41,772 nt of DNA from Cognatilysobacter segetis (GCF_004359965.1 NZ_SMRQ01000023.1:1-41772), one strand, 5' to 3'. Shown: positions 7,639-21,300, counted from the first letter of the stretch. The notes: generated by a model from the letters alone, not told the origin. Made by a program: numbers and translations.

Positions 7639-8190
7639 ATGTCCCCGAAAGCCACGGTGGTGAAGGTGGAGCTGCAGGTCAGCGACATGGACCGCCACTA
7701 CTACGCCTCGCATGCGCTCACGCTCGCGCAGCATCCGTCGGAGACCGACACCCGGCTGCTGGTGCGCCTGCTCGCGTTCGCGCTTCACGCCGACGAGCGC
7801 CTGGAATTCGGCCGCGGCCTGAGCGACGAGGACGAGCCGGCGCTCTGGCGGCGCGACTACACCGGCGACATCCAGCAGTGGATCGAACTCGGCCAGCCCG
7901 ACGAATCACGCCTGCGCAAGGCCGCCGGGCGCGCCGACGAGGTCGTCGTGGTCGGATACGGCGGCAACGCGGCGGAGAGCTGGTGGAACCGCAACGCGGC
8001 CGCGCTGGGGCGGCTGTCGAACCTCGGCGTGCTCGAGTTCGATGCCGACGAGCTCGACGCCGCGCTGCCGCTGCTCACGCGCGGCGCGCGCCTGACGGCG
8101 ATGATCCAGGACGGCGAGCTGCAGCTGATGGACGCCGAGCGCAGCGTCGCGTTGCGCCCGCGCGTGCGCAAGGCCGCCACGCCGCGCTGA
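7639..8190 (+). CDS. YaeQ family protein
   Basis: The 183-residue protein reads MSPKATVVKVELQVSDMDRHYY, then LTLAQHPSETDTRLLVRLLAF, GLSDEDEPALW and IQQWIELGQPDE, the continuous signature of YaeQ. The fold is related to PD-(D/E)XK nucleases, with no settled activity; E. coli YaeQ was once reported to compensate for RfaH loss. It is cytosolic and of normal length. AGCAGG about 8 nt upstream can serve as ribosome binding site. It ends 7 nt from the convergent lipoprotein gene. Confidence 0.93.
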   Translation: MSPKATVVKVELQVSDMDRHYYASHALTLAQHPSETDTRLLVRLLAFALHADERLEFGRGLSDEDEPALWRRDYTGDIQQWIELGQPDESRLRKAAGRADEVVVVGYGGNAAESWWNRNAAALGRLSNLGVLEFDADELDAALPLLTRGARLTAMIQDGELQLMDAERSVALRPRVRKAATPR

Positions 8191-8197
8191 CGCGGAG

Positions 8198-8554
8198 TCA
8201 GGCGCCGGTGCGGACCAGCCGGTGTTCCGCGCGTTCGCAGACGGTCACGCTGTCGGGCTCGCCCGCGCTGGCGACCACGTGCACGCGGTCGCCGGCCTTG
8301 AGTGCCTGCGCGTCCACCGACGGCGCCTTGCACAGGTTCCAGCGCGCCGGCAGCTGCACGCGGATGTCGCGACCGGCATCGCTGCGTACCACCACCACCG
8401 CGTTGCCGTCGTAGGCCCAGGGCGCGGTATCGACACTGGCGACGCGGCCGTCGAAGGCCACCTGCTGACCGGCGGTGAAGCCGCCGCCGGCGGGTGTGAC
8501 GGCGCAGCCGCCGAGCAGGCCGAGGGCGAGGACGCAGGCGAGGGCAGGGCGCAT
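8198..8554 (-). CDS. Small lipoprotein, hypothetical
   Basis: The 118-residue precursor carries a lipobox (ALGLLGGC, Cys at about 17), so the mature protein should be lipid-anchored. The remainder is predicted beta-rich and OB-like (VAFDGRVASVDTAPWAYDGNAVVVV, then GDRVHVVASAGEPDSVTVCERAEHR). Two further Cys could pair. GGAG lies about 9 nt before the chosen ATG; a longer in-frame start at 8629 would put Arg-rich sequence before the signal and is rejected. I do not recognise the family. Confidence 0.75.
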   Translation of the reverse strand: MRPALACVLALGLLGGCAVTPAGGGFTAGQQVAFDGRVASVDTAPWAYDGNAVVVVRSDAGRDIRVQLPARWNLCKAPSVDAQALKAGDRVHVVASAGEPDSVTVCERAEHRLVRTGA

Positions 8555-8701
8555 GGCAGGGCTCCGGTGGCGGGTCGCCAGCGACTGTAACCATCGCGCG
8601 TGACGGACGCGCGGCCGCCGGCGACGCACCGTTCCGCCGCGTTGACCGCACCGACGCGCCGCGACGCGGACACTGCAGGCCTACCGTCCCGGGGCTTCGC
8701 C

Positions 8702-9700
8702 ATGATTCCGCTGTCCGTCCTCGACCTCGCCCCGATCGCCGAAGGCAGCGACGCGCGCACCGCGTTCGCCAACATGCGCGCGCTGGCGCAGCATGCCGAG
8801 CGGCTCGGCTATCGCCGCTACTGGCTGGCCGAACACCACAACATGCCGGGCATCGCGAGCGCGGCGACCGCGGTGCTGATCGGCCACGTGGCCGGGGCCA
8901 CCTCGACGATCCGCGTCGGCGCCGGCGGCGTGATGCTGCCCAACCACGCGCCGCTGCAGGTGGCCGAGCAGTTCGGCACGCTCGGCACGCTGTATCCCGG
9001 CCGCATCGACCTGGGCCTCGGCCGTGCGCCGGGCACCGATGCGCCCGCCACGCGCGCGCTGCGGCGCTACTACGCCGGCGCCGACGAATTCCCCGCCGAC
9101 GTCGTCGAGCTGCTGGCCTACTTCGAGCCGGTGCGGCCCGGCCAGCCCGTGCAGGCGGTGCCCGGCGCGGGCGTCGAGATCGAGCCGTGGATCCTCGGCT
9201 CGAGCCTGTTCGGCGCGCAGCTCGCCGCGAAGCTCGGCCTGCGCTACGCGTTCGCCTCGCACTTCGCCCCGGCGGCGATGGAGGAGGCGCTGGCGCTCTA
9301 CCGCGCGCGCTTCGAGCCGTCGCCGCGACAGGCGGCGCCGCACGCGATGCTGGCGGTGAACATCGTCTGCGCCGACACCGATGACGAGGCGCGTCGCCTG
9401 TTCACCACGCAGCAGCAGGCCTTCGTCAACCTGCGCCGCGGCCGGCCGGGGCTGGTGCCGCCGCCGCTGGAATCCGGCGATGCGATCGACGCCTTCTGCA
9501 GCCCCATGGAAAAGGCCGGCATCGACCAGGCGCTGTCATGCGCCGCGGTGGGCTCGCCGTCGACCGTGGCGGCGTGGATCCGCGATTTCGTCGCGCGGCA
9601 CCGCCCCGACGAGCTGATCGTCACCGCGAACATCCACGACCCGGCCGCACGGCTGCGCTCGTACGAACTCGCTATGCAGGCAGTGGCGTCGATCGCCTGA
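8702..9700 (+). CDS. Luciferase-like flavin-dependent monooxygenase
   Basis: This 332-residue (beta/alpha)8-barrel protein starts [14 protein letters not shown] and contains [21 protein letters not shown] and the [14 protein letters not shown] loop, the hallmarks of the LLM-class FMN-dependent oxidoreductases of the MsnO8-like subgroup. Such enzymes use reduced FMN supplied by a separate reductase to oxygenate small organic substrates. The substrate cannot be told from sequence, and no reductase gene is adjacent. A longer GTG/ATG start at 8600 is unlikely because homologues begin at IPLSVLD. It converges on the CoA-transferase with 5 nt between stops. Confidence 0.9.
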   Translation: MIPLSVLDLAPIAEGSDARTAFANMRALAQHAERLGYRRYWLAEHHNMPGIASAATAVLIGHVAGATSTIRVGAGGVMLPNHAPLQVAEQFGTLGTLYPGRIDLGLGRAPGTDAPATRALRRYYAGADEFPADVVELLAYFEPVRPGQPVQAVPGAGVEIEPWILGSSLFGAQLAAKLGLRYAFASHFAPAAMEEALALYRARFEPSPRQAAPHAMLAVNIVCADTDDEARRLFTTQQQAFVNLRRGRPGLVPPPLESGDAIDAFCSPMEKAGIDQALSCAAVGSPSTVAAWIRDFVARHRPDELIVTANIHDPAARLRSYELAMQAVASIA

Positions 9701-9705
9701 CGTGT

Positions 9706-11904
<2,199 letters not shown>

Positions 11905-14832
11905 TCAGTCGACCATCGCCGCGCGCTGGCGCGCCAGCAGCGAGGGCAGCAGCGTGTCGAAGGGCTGCGGCCGCCCACGCAGGAAACCCTGCAGCGCGAC
12001 GCAGCCGTGGTCGAGCAGCCAGCGCTCCTGCTGCTCGGTTTCCACGCCTTCCGCCACGGTCCCGATGTCGAGCGACTTCGCCAGCTCGATGATCGACCGG
12101 CAGATCGCCGCGTCCAGCGCGTTGTGGTCGAGGTCCTGCACGAACGAGCGGTCGATCTTCAGGCGGTGGATCGGGAACCGCTTGAGGTAGGCGAGGCTGG
12201 AATAGCCGGTGCCGAAATCGTCGATCGAGAAGCACACGCCGAGGTCGGCCAGGCGCTTCATCAGGTCGATCGCGCGCTCGGGCGACTGCATCACCACGCT
12301 CTCGGTGAGTTCGAGTTCGAGTGCGCCGTCGGGCAGGTGGAGGTCGCGCACGAGGGCCTCGACGTCGTCGTACAGCTCCTCGGTGAACTGCGCGGCCGAG
12401 ACGTTCACCGAGATGCGCACGCCCGGCAGGCCCGCCTCGACAAGGCGCACGTGGTGGCGCGCGGCCTCGGCCAGCACGCGGCGCCCGAGCTCCATGATCA
12501 GCCCGCTGTCCTCGCAGGCGCCGATGAAGTCCGCCGGCGGCAGCAGGCCGCGCTGCGGATCGCGCCAGCGCACCAGCGCCTCCAGCCCGTGCGCCTGCCC
12601 GTCGCAGCCGTACTGCGGCTGGAACAGCACGGTGAACTCGTCCTTCGCCAGGGCTTCGCGCAGCCGGCGCACCAGTTGCAGGCGCTGCGCCACGTCGGCG
12701 TCGAACTCGTTGCGGTATTCCACCGCGCGATTGCGACCGCCGAGCTTGGCCTGGTACATGGCGAGGTCCGCGTGCCGCAGCAGCGTCTGCGTGTCCTCGC
12801 CGTGCGCGGGATAACAGCAGTAGCCGATGCTCGCGCTGACCGTGTGCCGCACGTCGCCCAACATGATCGGCTCGGTTAGCGACGCCCGCATGCGGTCGAC
12901 GATCTCCGACGGCTTGTCGTCGCGCTGCGGCGACGACAGGATCGCGACGAACTCGTCGCCGCCGAACCGGCTCACCGTATCGGTCTCCCGCACCGCTTCC
13001 TGCAGTCGCCGCGCGACCTCGCGCAGCAGCACGTCGCCCATGCCGTGTCCGAGGCTGTCGTTGACGAGCTTGAAGTCGTCGAGGTCCACGAACACCACCG
13101 CGGTGCCGGTGCCGTAGCGGTTGGACTGGTGCAGCGCCTGCTCGAGGCGATCCTCGAGCAGCAGGCGGTTGGGCAGGCCGGTCAGCTCGTCGTGCGTGGC
13201 GCGGTGCGCGAGCTGCTCCTCGAACTGGTGGCGCTCGCTGACGTCGTTGAGGATGCCCACGAAATGGGTCAGCGCGCCGCGGTCGTCGCGCACCGGCGCG
13301 ATGTACACCTCGTTCCAGAACAGCGTGCCGTCCTTGCGGTAGTTGCGCAGCAACGTGCGCACCTCGTGCGACTCGCGAAGCGCGTTGCGGATGATGTCGA
13401 TGCCGGGCTGGTCGCGGTCGTCGCGCTGCAGGAACCTGCAGTTGCGGCCGCGTACCTCGGCGAGGTCGTAGCCGGTCATGCGCAGGAACGCTGGGTTGGC
13501 GTACACCACCGGCTGGTCGGCGCTGCGCGCATCGGCGATCAGCACGCCGTTGTCGGTGGATTCCACCGCGCGCCGCAGCAGGCGCAGGCCCGCCTCGTGG
13601 CGTCTCCGCTCGGTCTCGTCGACCAGGCCACCCACCATGCGCAGCGCCTGGCCTTTCGCGCCGCGTGCGATGCGCCCGCGCTCGGCGACCTGCGCGTAAC
13701 CGCCGTCACGGCGCAGCAGGCGGTAGGTCTCCTCCCATTCGTCGGCGGCGCCGGCGAGGGCGCCTTCGAGCGAGGCGATCACGCGCTCGACGTCGTCGGG
13801 ATGCACCAGCGCCGCCCAGCCGGCGTGCGAGAGCTCGATGCTGCCCGGTGCATAGCCGAACATCGCATAGAACGAATCGCTCCACCACAGCGTGCCGGTC
13901 TCGAGGTCGAAGTCGTAGACGGCGTCGCTGGTGGCGCGGGCGATCATCGCGAAGCGGTCCTCGTTGCGCTCGCGTTCGGTGACGTCCTGCGCGGCGACCA
14001 GGCGCGCGATCTGCCCGTGGAACATGGTGTCGCGCACCGCCAGCGAGAGCCGCATGCGGCGGCCGTCGTGGGTGTGGCAGGTGACCACCGCCCCGTCGCG
14101 CCACGTGCCGCTCCAGCACGACGCATCGCCGTGCGGTGCCTCGTCGACCGGCAGGAAGCAGTCGAGCGCCTGCCCGACCAGCGTCCCCACCTCGTAGCCG
14201 AACAGGCGCGCGGTGGCCGCGGTGGCGGCCATCACGCGGCAGTGCTCGAGGTCGAAGATCCACATCGGCACCGGGTTGTCGTCGAACAGCGCACGGTACT
14301 GCGCCTCGACCGCGCGCAGCTGCAGCCGGATCGACTCCAGCTCGGTGACGTCCTTCATGAAGCCGAGCACGCGCCGCTCGCCGTTCTCGGTGATCAGCTC
14401 GCCGGTGGTGAGGATGCGTCGCAGCGAACCGTCATGCCGCCGCACGCGCAGCGCGATCTCGGGCGGGCGCTTGCCCTCCAGCAGCGCCTCGACACCCGCC
14501 AGCGCGGTGGGCGCATCGTCCGGATGGATCGCGGCCATCACCCGCGTGACGTCGATGCCGCGCGTCGGATCGAGCCCGAAGATGCGGTAGCTGCAGGGCG
14601 ACCACCACAGCGCGTCGGTGTCCGGGCTCCAGACGTATTCGCCGATCCCCGCGATGCGCTCGACCTTCTGCAGGCGCGCGATGCGGGCGCGCATCCCGGC
14701 GAGGCGCCGCAGCAGCAGGCGCACCCGCCGCGCGCGACCGCCGATTCCCGACACGACCCCGACCATCGCCGCGAGCTTCGCGCTGGCGGACAGGAGCGTC
14801 GCACCCGACGAGGTCAGCCCGTCCATCGGCAT
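11905..14832 (-). CDS. PAS-PAS-PAS-LOV-GGDEF-EAL blue-light/cyclic-di-GMP protein
   Basis: The 975-residue protein has three PAS domains (about 61-163, 172-287 and 290-410), a LOV domain (about 413-533), GGDEF (540-700) and EAL (715-965). The LOV core GRNCRFLQ at 462-469 contains the flavin-adduct Cys465. Flavin contacts R466, Q469, R482, N497 (NYRKDG) and N507 (FWNE) are present, but the C-terminal signalling Gln (FVGIQND in YtvA) is Leu528. GGDEF at 624-628 is canonical with an RxxD inhibitory site at 615-618. EAL at 751-753, DDFGTGYSSL at 871-880 and EGVET at 928-932 indicate an intact phosphodiesterase. The protein should couple blue light to c-di-GMP turnover; net direction is unknown. 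Residues 1-50 are weakly hydrophobic to basic, with no clear membrane helix. A second ATG at 14826 is possible; no Shine-Dalgarno precedes either. Confidence 0.93.
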   Translation of the reverse strand: MPMDGLTSSGATLLSASAKLAAMVGVVSGIGGRARRVRLLLRRLAGMRARIARLQKVERIAGIGEYVWSPDTDALWWSPCSYRIFGLDPTRGIDVTRVMAAIHPDDAPTALAGVEALLEGKRPPEIALRVRRHDGSLRRILTTGELITENGERRVLGFMKDVTELESIRLQLRAVEAQYRALFDDNPVPMWIFDLEHCRVMAATAATARLFGYEVGTLVGQALDCFLPVDEAPHGDASCWSGTWRDGAVVTCHTHDGRRMRLSLAVRDTMFHGQIARLVAAQDVTERERNEDRFAMIARATSDAVYDFDLETGTLWWSDSFYAMFGYAPGSIELSHAGWAALVHPDDVERVIASLEGALAGAADEWEETYRLLRRDGGYAQVAERGRIARGAKGQALRMVGGLVDETERRRHEAGLRLLRRAVESTDNGVLIADARSADQPVVYANPAFLRMTGYDLAEVRGRNCRFLQRDDRDQPGIDIIRNALRESHEVRTLLRNYRKDGTLFWNEVYIAPVRDDRGALTHFVGILNDVSERHQFEEQLAHRATHDELTGLPNRLLLEDRLEQALHQSNRYGTGTAVVFVDLDDFKLVNDSLGHGMGDVLLREVARRLQEAVRETDTVSRFGGDEFVAILSSPQRDDKPSEIVDRMRASLTEPIMLGDVRHTVSASIGYCCYPAHGEDTQTLLRHADLAMYQAKLGGRNRAVEYRNEFDADVAQRLQLVRRLREALAKDEFTVLFQPQYGCDGQAHGLEALVRWRDPQRGLLPPADFIGACEDSGLIMELGRRVLAEAARHHVRLVEAGLPGVRISVNVSAAQFTEELYDDVEALVRDLHLPDGALELELTESVVMQSPERAIDLMKRLADLGVCFSIDDFGTGYSSLAYLKRFPIHRLKIDRSFVQDLDHNALDAAICRSIIELAKSLDIGTVAEGVETEQQERWLLDHGCVALQGFLRGRPQPFDTLLPSLLARQRAAMVD

Positions 14833-14834
14833 CC

Positions 14835-14856
14835 GATCGGTCGAAGACGACCGATC
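14835..14856. repeat. Perfect 9-bp inverted repeat just before the LOV gene start
   Basis: GATCGGTCG (14835-14843) and CGACCGATC (14848-14856) flank the 4-nt spacer AAGA. The repeat ends 2 nt before the ATG at 14832, where the ribosome would bind. It could be an operator or an mRNA hairpin occluding initiation. There is no T-run, so it is not an intrinsic terminator. Confidence 0.6.
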
Positions 14857-14924
14857 ATCCGGGTCGCGATGTCACGCCCGCGTTCACGCCGGCGGCGCAG
14901 GGCAAGCGGCCGTAGTCGCGGACG

Positions 14925-16112
14925 TCAGCCCAGCGTGTCGGCCGGCACGCGCACGTGGCCTTCCATCAGCACGCGCGCGCTGCGGCTCATCACGGCCTTG
15001 GTGACGGTCCAGGTCCCGTCGATGCATCGCACCTCGGCGCCGGCGCGCAGCGTGCCGGACGGATGGCCGAAGCGCACCGTGCCGCGCTCGCCGCCGCCGG
15101 CCGCCTGGTTCACCAGCGTGCCGGGGATCGCGGCGGCCGTCGCGATCGCGACCGACGCCGTGCCCATCATCGCGTGGTGCAGCTTGCCCATCGACATCGC
15201 ACGCGCGAGCAGGTCGACGTCGCCCGCGGCGACCGTCCGCCCGCTCGATGCGACGTAGTCCTTCGGCGGCGCCACCCAGGCGACCTTCGGCGTGTGCTGC
15301 CGCGTGGCCGCCTGCGCCACGTCGCCGATCAGGCCCATGCGTACCGCGCCGTGCGCGCGGATCGCCTCGAGCTTCGCGAGCAGTGCGCGGTCGTCGTTGA
15401 CCGCCGGCTGCAGCTCGCTGCCGTCGAAGCCGAGGTCGGCTGCGCGCAGGAAGATGGTCGGGATGCCGGCGGTGATCAGCGTGACCTCGAACGTGCCGAT
15501 GCCGGGCACGTCGAGCGTGTCGACGAGGTTCCCGGTCGGGAACATCGCGCCCGCGTCGCCGTCGTCGGAGGGGTCGACGAATTCCAGCGGAATCTCCGCC
15601 GCCGGGAAGGTCACGCCGTCGAGTTCGAAGTCGCCGGTTTCCTGCACCTCGCCATCGGCCATCGGCACGTGCGCGACGATGGTCTTGCCGATGTTCGCCT
15701 GCCAGATGCGCACGACGCAGTGGCCGTCGCGCGGCACGCGGGACGGGTCGACCAGCCCGTTGGCGATCGCGAACGGGCCGACCGCCGACGACAGGTTGCC
15801 GCAGTTGCCGCTCCAGTCGACGAAGGCCGTGTCGATGGACACCTGGCCGTAGAGGTAGTCGACGTCGTGGTCCGGCACCGACGAGCGCGCGAGGATCACG
15901 CACTTGCTGGTGCTGGACGTCGCGCCGCCCATGCCGTCGGTGTGCTTGCCGTACGGGTCGGGCGAGCCGATCACGCGCATCAGCAGCGCATCGCGCACGG
16001 GGCCCGGCGCGCGCGCGGCATCGGGCAGGTCGTCGAGGCGGAAGAACACGCCCTTCGACGTGCCGCCGCGCATGTAGGTGGCGGGGATGCGGAGCTGGGG
16101 CTTGGCGGTCAT
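14925..16112 (-). CDS. prpF: 2-methylaconitate cis-trans isomerase
   Basis: The 395-residue protein begins RIPATYMRGGTSKGVFF, the PrpF signature. SSTSKCVI places the catalytic Lys at 70, and WSGNCGNLSSAVGPFA places Cys at 104, equivalent to the K73/C107 region of the studied Shewanella enzyme. It isomerises the trans-2-methylaconitate made by AcnD so that the cis isomer can be hydrated in the methylcitrate cycle of propionate breakdown. It starts 16 nt after the SRPBCC gene and is presumably cotranscribed with it and acnD. Length is normal (about 390-397). Confidence 0.95.
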   Translation of the reverse strand: MTAKPQLRIPATYMRGGTSKGVFFRLDDLPDAARAPGPVRDALLMRVIGSPDPYGKHTDGMGGATSSTSKCVILARSSVPDHDVDYLYGQVSIDTAFVDWSGNCGNLSSAVGPFAIANGLVDPSRVPRDGHCVVRIWQANIGKTIVAHVPMADGEVQETGDFELDGVTFPAAEIPLEFVDPSDDGDAGAMFPTGNLVDTLDVPGIGTFEVTLITAGIPTIFLRAADLGFDGSELQPAVNDDRALLAKLEAIRAHGAVRMGLIGDVAQAATRQHTPKVAWVAPPKDYVASSGRTVAAGDVDLLARAMSMGKLHHAMMGTASVAIATAAAIPGTLVNQAAGGGERGTVRFGHPSGTLRAGAEVRCIDGTWTVTKAVMSRSARVLMEGHVRVPADTLG

Positions 16113-16128
16113 GGGCGTCGAGGTCGAT

Positions 16129-16581
16129 TCAGGCGTCGGGAATGTTCGGCTCGACCAGCATCGCGAGCTGCTCGAGCGATTCCTGCCAGCCGAGGTAGCA
16201 GAACTCGACCGGGATCGCGGCCGGAATGCCGGTCTGCACGATCGTCAGGTCGGTGCCGCACATCACCTCGCGCAGCGTGACGCTGACCTCGATGGTGCCG
16301 GGCAGCGCGGGGTCGTCGAAGCGGTCGGTGTAGCGGATCAGCCGGTCGGTCTCGAGCTCGAGGTATTCGCCGCCGAACGACTGCGCCTTGCCGGTGCCGA
16401 AGTTGGTGAACGCCATGCGGAACGTGCCGCCGACGCGCGCGTCCATGTGCTCGACGTGCGCGGTGAACCCGTGCGGCGGCAGCCACTTCGCCATCGCGCC
16501 GGGCTCGAGGAACGCGCGGTAGACCTTCGATACGGGCGCGCGCAGCACGCGGTGGAGTCGGACGGTTCCGGTATCGGTCAT
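16129..16581 (-). CDS. SRPBCC (AHSA1-like) domain protein
   Basis: The 150-residue protein has the START/Bet v1-like pattern of AHSA1 proteins: RVLRAPVSKVYRAFLEPGAMAKWLPP at the N-terminus, VGGTFRMAF in the middle, and GWQESLEQLAMLVEP as the long C-terminal helix. These form a hydrophobic cavity, but most have no known ligand. GGAG 6 nt before the ATG at 16581 decides against the in-frame GTG at 16593. It lies between acnD (31 nt after acnD's stop) and prpF (16 nt before its start), so it is in the methylcitrate operon; a role in that pathway is inference only. Confidence 0.85.
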   Translation of the reverse strand: MTDTGTVRLHRVLRAPVSKVYRAFLEPGAMAKWLPPHGFTAHVEHMDARVGGTFRMAFTNFGTGKAQSFGGEYLELETDRLIRYTDRFDDPALPGTIEVSVTLREVMCGTDLTIVQTGIPAAIPVEFCYLGWQESLEQLAMLVEPNIPDA

Positions 16582-16612
16582 GGCGGGCTCCACGTGCGGG
16601 GCGGGAACGGAA

Positions 16613-19228
<2,616 letters not shown>

Positions 19229-19325
19229 CGGCGTTCGGATCCGTCGGAGCGGGCGTTCCGGCGGCCGCGAAGCGCAGGCCGCCCATCGGAACCAGGGCCG
19301 GCGCGACGCGTCGGCAGAGCCCGTC

Positions 19326-19331
19326 ATTATC
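19326..19331 (-). promoter_or_regulatory. -10-like hexamer for the acnD operon
   Basis: GATAAT on the minus strand matches five of six positions of TATAAT and is the most A+T-rich patch in the 241-bp gap before acnD. No convincing -35 is seen. It implies a leader of roughly 90 nt. Confidence 0.4.
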
Positions 19332-19469
19332 CCGCAGTTCGCCGCCCGGGGCCGCCGCGGTGGACGCGGGATTCACCCCGCGGCCGGGCGCGCGGGCGCG
19401 GCCTGCTGCGCTCGGCGACGCGGACGCGCGATCGGCCGCTGCGCTCGCGCCCCGCCGGACCCGAGGCCG

Positions 19470-20459
19470 TCAGCGGCGCTTCGTGCGGCCGTCCGCCGCC
19501 ATGACGGTCCGGAAGAACGCCGTGGAACGGTCCTGCAGGGCGCGGCGGTCGTGGCCGACGCCCGGCACCCGTTCGAAACGGGCCCGGCTTCCGGCGCTGC
19601 GGTACAGCTGTTCGGCCGCGGGCCAGCGTGCGAGCGGCGTCCCGCCATAGCGACGGGAGACCCGTGCGGCCATCGCCGGGTCCCAGCCGTCCTCGAAATC
19701 GAGCGAGTCGTTGTCGTCCGCATCGCCCATGTAGATCAGCTGCGGGATCCGTCGGAAGGACGCGGCGTCGAACGGGTGGCCGGTGAGCGCCGGCAGGTCG
19801 GCGATGCCGGCCGGATACGCGAGCACGTCGCCGCCCGCACGCGCGATCGGCGCGATCGGCCAGCCGCCGGGCGAGCCGACGGTCGCGGCGCGCACGCGGC
19901 CGGGATGCAGCACGGCGAAGCGGTTGGCGAACATGCCGCTCGCGGAGAAGCCCTGCACGAGCACGCGCGCATCGAGTCGGATGCCGTCCGACGCCAGGCG
20001 GCGGCGCGCATCGTCGATCATCGCGACGATCTGAAGGTCCGGCCTGGCGAGCACGGGCTCGCGCGTCGTCAGGCTGTCCCGGTCCAGCGCGTGCGTGTAG
20101 ACGCGCCATTGGCTGGCCATGCGCGGAAATGCCGGCACGAGCAGGGGCGTGCCCAGCGTGTCGGCGATGCGCCGGCGCTCGAAGCCCGTCCACCATGCGT
20201 CGCGTTCGTGGACCGCCACGTCATCCGACGTGCGGCCCGAATTGTTGGGCTGCACGAGCAGCATGCCGACGCCCTTCGCGTCGAGCGCGATCCGTGGCGG
20301 CACGTACAGGAAATAGCCGGAGTGGAATCCCGCGACGGGGTCGGCGGCAACGTGGCGCACGCGCGCGACGTACGGACCGAGCAGCAGGGCCGCCGCGACG
20401 GCGGCGACCACCGCCAGGCCGGCGAGCGATTTCAGGGCGAACCGGAGGGGGCGTCGCAT
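19470..20459 (-). CDS. Exported or membrane-anchored alpha/beta hydrolase
   Basis: The 329-residue protein has an N-terminal hydrophobic segment (residues about 8-30) and an alpha/beta-hydrolase body. A nucleophile elbow GFSASGMF (Ser near residue 172), an acidic loop MGDADDNDSLDFEDGW and a final VPGVGHD histidine are visible. It is related to esterases of the poly(3-hydroxybutyrate) depolymerase/feruloyl esterase kind, but substrate is not predictable. The acidic DADDNDSLD stretch may bind metal. Upstream sequence shows no clear ribosome binding site. Confidence 0.78.
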   Translation of the reverse strand: MRRPLRFALKSLAGLAVVAAVAAALLLGPYVARVRHVAADPVAGFHSGYFLYVPPRIALDAKGVGMLLVQPNNSGRTSDDVAVHERDAWWTGFERRRIADTLGTPLLVPAFPRMASQWRVYTHALDRDSLTTREPVLARPDLQIVAMIDDARRRLASDGIRLDARVLVQGFSASGMFANRFAVLHPGRVRAATVGSPGGWPIAPIARAGGDVLAYPAGIADLPALTGHPFDAASFRRIPQLIYMGDADDNDSLDFEDGWDPAMAARVSRRYGGTPLARWPAAEQLYRSAGSRARFERVPGVGHDRRALQDRSTAFFRTVMAADGRTKRR

Positions 20460-20556
20460 GGCGATGGCCGGCGGGACGGGAACGCCAGCATGTCAGGGCG
20501 AAGCAACGACGGCTGCCCCCTCTGCGACAGGCCCGCGCATCCACCGATGAAGCTCG

Positions 20557-20587
20557 AAAAAAAGGGACGGAAGCAGGCTTCCGTCCC
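20557..20587 (-). terminator. Intrinsic terminator of the FAS1 lipoprotein gene
   Basis: GGGACGGAAGC and GCTTCCGTCCC form an 11-bp stem with a very tight loop (or 10 bp with a 4-nt loop). On the minus strand it is followed by seven T (A-run at 20557-20563). It lies 51 nt after the FAS1 gene stop. Confidence 0.88.
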
Positions 20588-20637
20588 TTCCCCCGGTCGC
20601 CGGTCGACGAAGCCCGGCCACCCGAAACGCGATGCCG

Positions 20638-21300
20638 TTACGGCATCAGCACGGTGTCGACGACGTGGATCACGCCGTTCTTCTGCATGACGTCGGCGGT
20701 AGTGACGTGCGACATGCCGCCCTTGGCATCGGTGAGCACGATGCCGCCCTTGCCGTCGTCCTTCGCGGTGAGCGTCCCGCCCTGCACCGTCTTGAGCGTG
20801 GCGCTGCCGTTGCCGGCGGCGATCTGCTGCTTGAGCGCGGCGCCGTCGACCTTGCCGGGCACCACGTGGTAGGTCAGCACCTTGGTCAGGTCGGCCTTCA
20901 TGTCGGGCTTGAGCAGCGAGTCGACGGTGCCCTTGGGCAGCTTCTCGAACGCGGCATTGGTGGGCGCGAACACGGTGAACGGGCCGGCGCCCTTGAGCGT
21001 GTCGACCAGGCCGGCGGCCTTGACCGCCGCGACCAGCGTGGTGTGGTCCTTCGAATTGACCGCGTTGTCGATGATGTCCTTGTCCGCGTACATCGGCGCG
21101 CCGCCGACCATCGGGTTGGACGGGGCCATCGCGGCGTCGGCCGAGGTGTCGGCCGCGGCAGGCTCGGCGGGCGGCATCGCATCGGCGGGGGCCTCGGCCG
21201 CGGGCGCCGGCGTCTCGGCGGTGGTGTCGGTGGCGGGCTTGCTGCAGGCCGCGAGCGAGACGGCGGACATCAGGGCGAGCGCGAGCAGGGTGTGCTTCAT
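20638..21300 (-). CDS. Fasciclin (FAS1) domain lipoprotein
   Basis: The 220-residue precursor has a lipobox ending in Cys at about 19 (SLAAC). An Ala/Pro/Glu-rich linker follows to about residue 65, and one FAS1 domain spans about 75-218. The conserved FAS1 blocks are visible: LVAAVKAAGLVDTLKGAGPFTVFAPTNAAF (H1 region) and VLTYHVVPG plus VIHVVDTVLMP (H2 region). Such domains mediate adhesion or matrix contacts, and the lipoprotein probably displays the domain in the periplasm or on the outer membrane. GGAG precedes the ATG, and a strong terminator follows. Confidence 0.92.
   Translation of the reverse strand: MKHTLLALALMSAVSLAACSKPATDTTAETPAPAAEAPADAMPPAEPAAADTSADAAMAPSNPMVGGAPMYADKDIIDNAVNSKDHTTLVAAVKAAGLVDTLKGAGPFTVFAPTNAAFEKLPKGTVDSLLKPDMKADLTKVLTYHVVPGKVDGAALKQQIAAGNGSATLKTVQGGTLTAKDDGKGGIVLTDAKGGMSHVTTADVMQKNGVIHVVDTVLMP

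Noticed and set aside
13045-15258. A 737-codon plus-strand open frame opposite the LOV gene
   Set aside because: It is the complementary shadow of the PAS/GGDEF coding sequence and has no recognisable motifs of its own.
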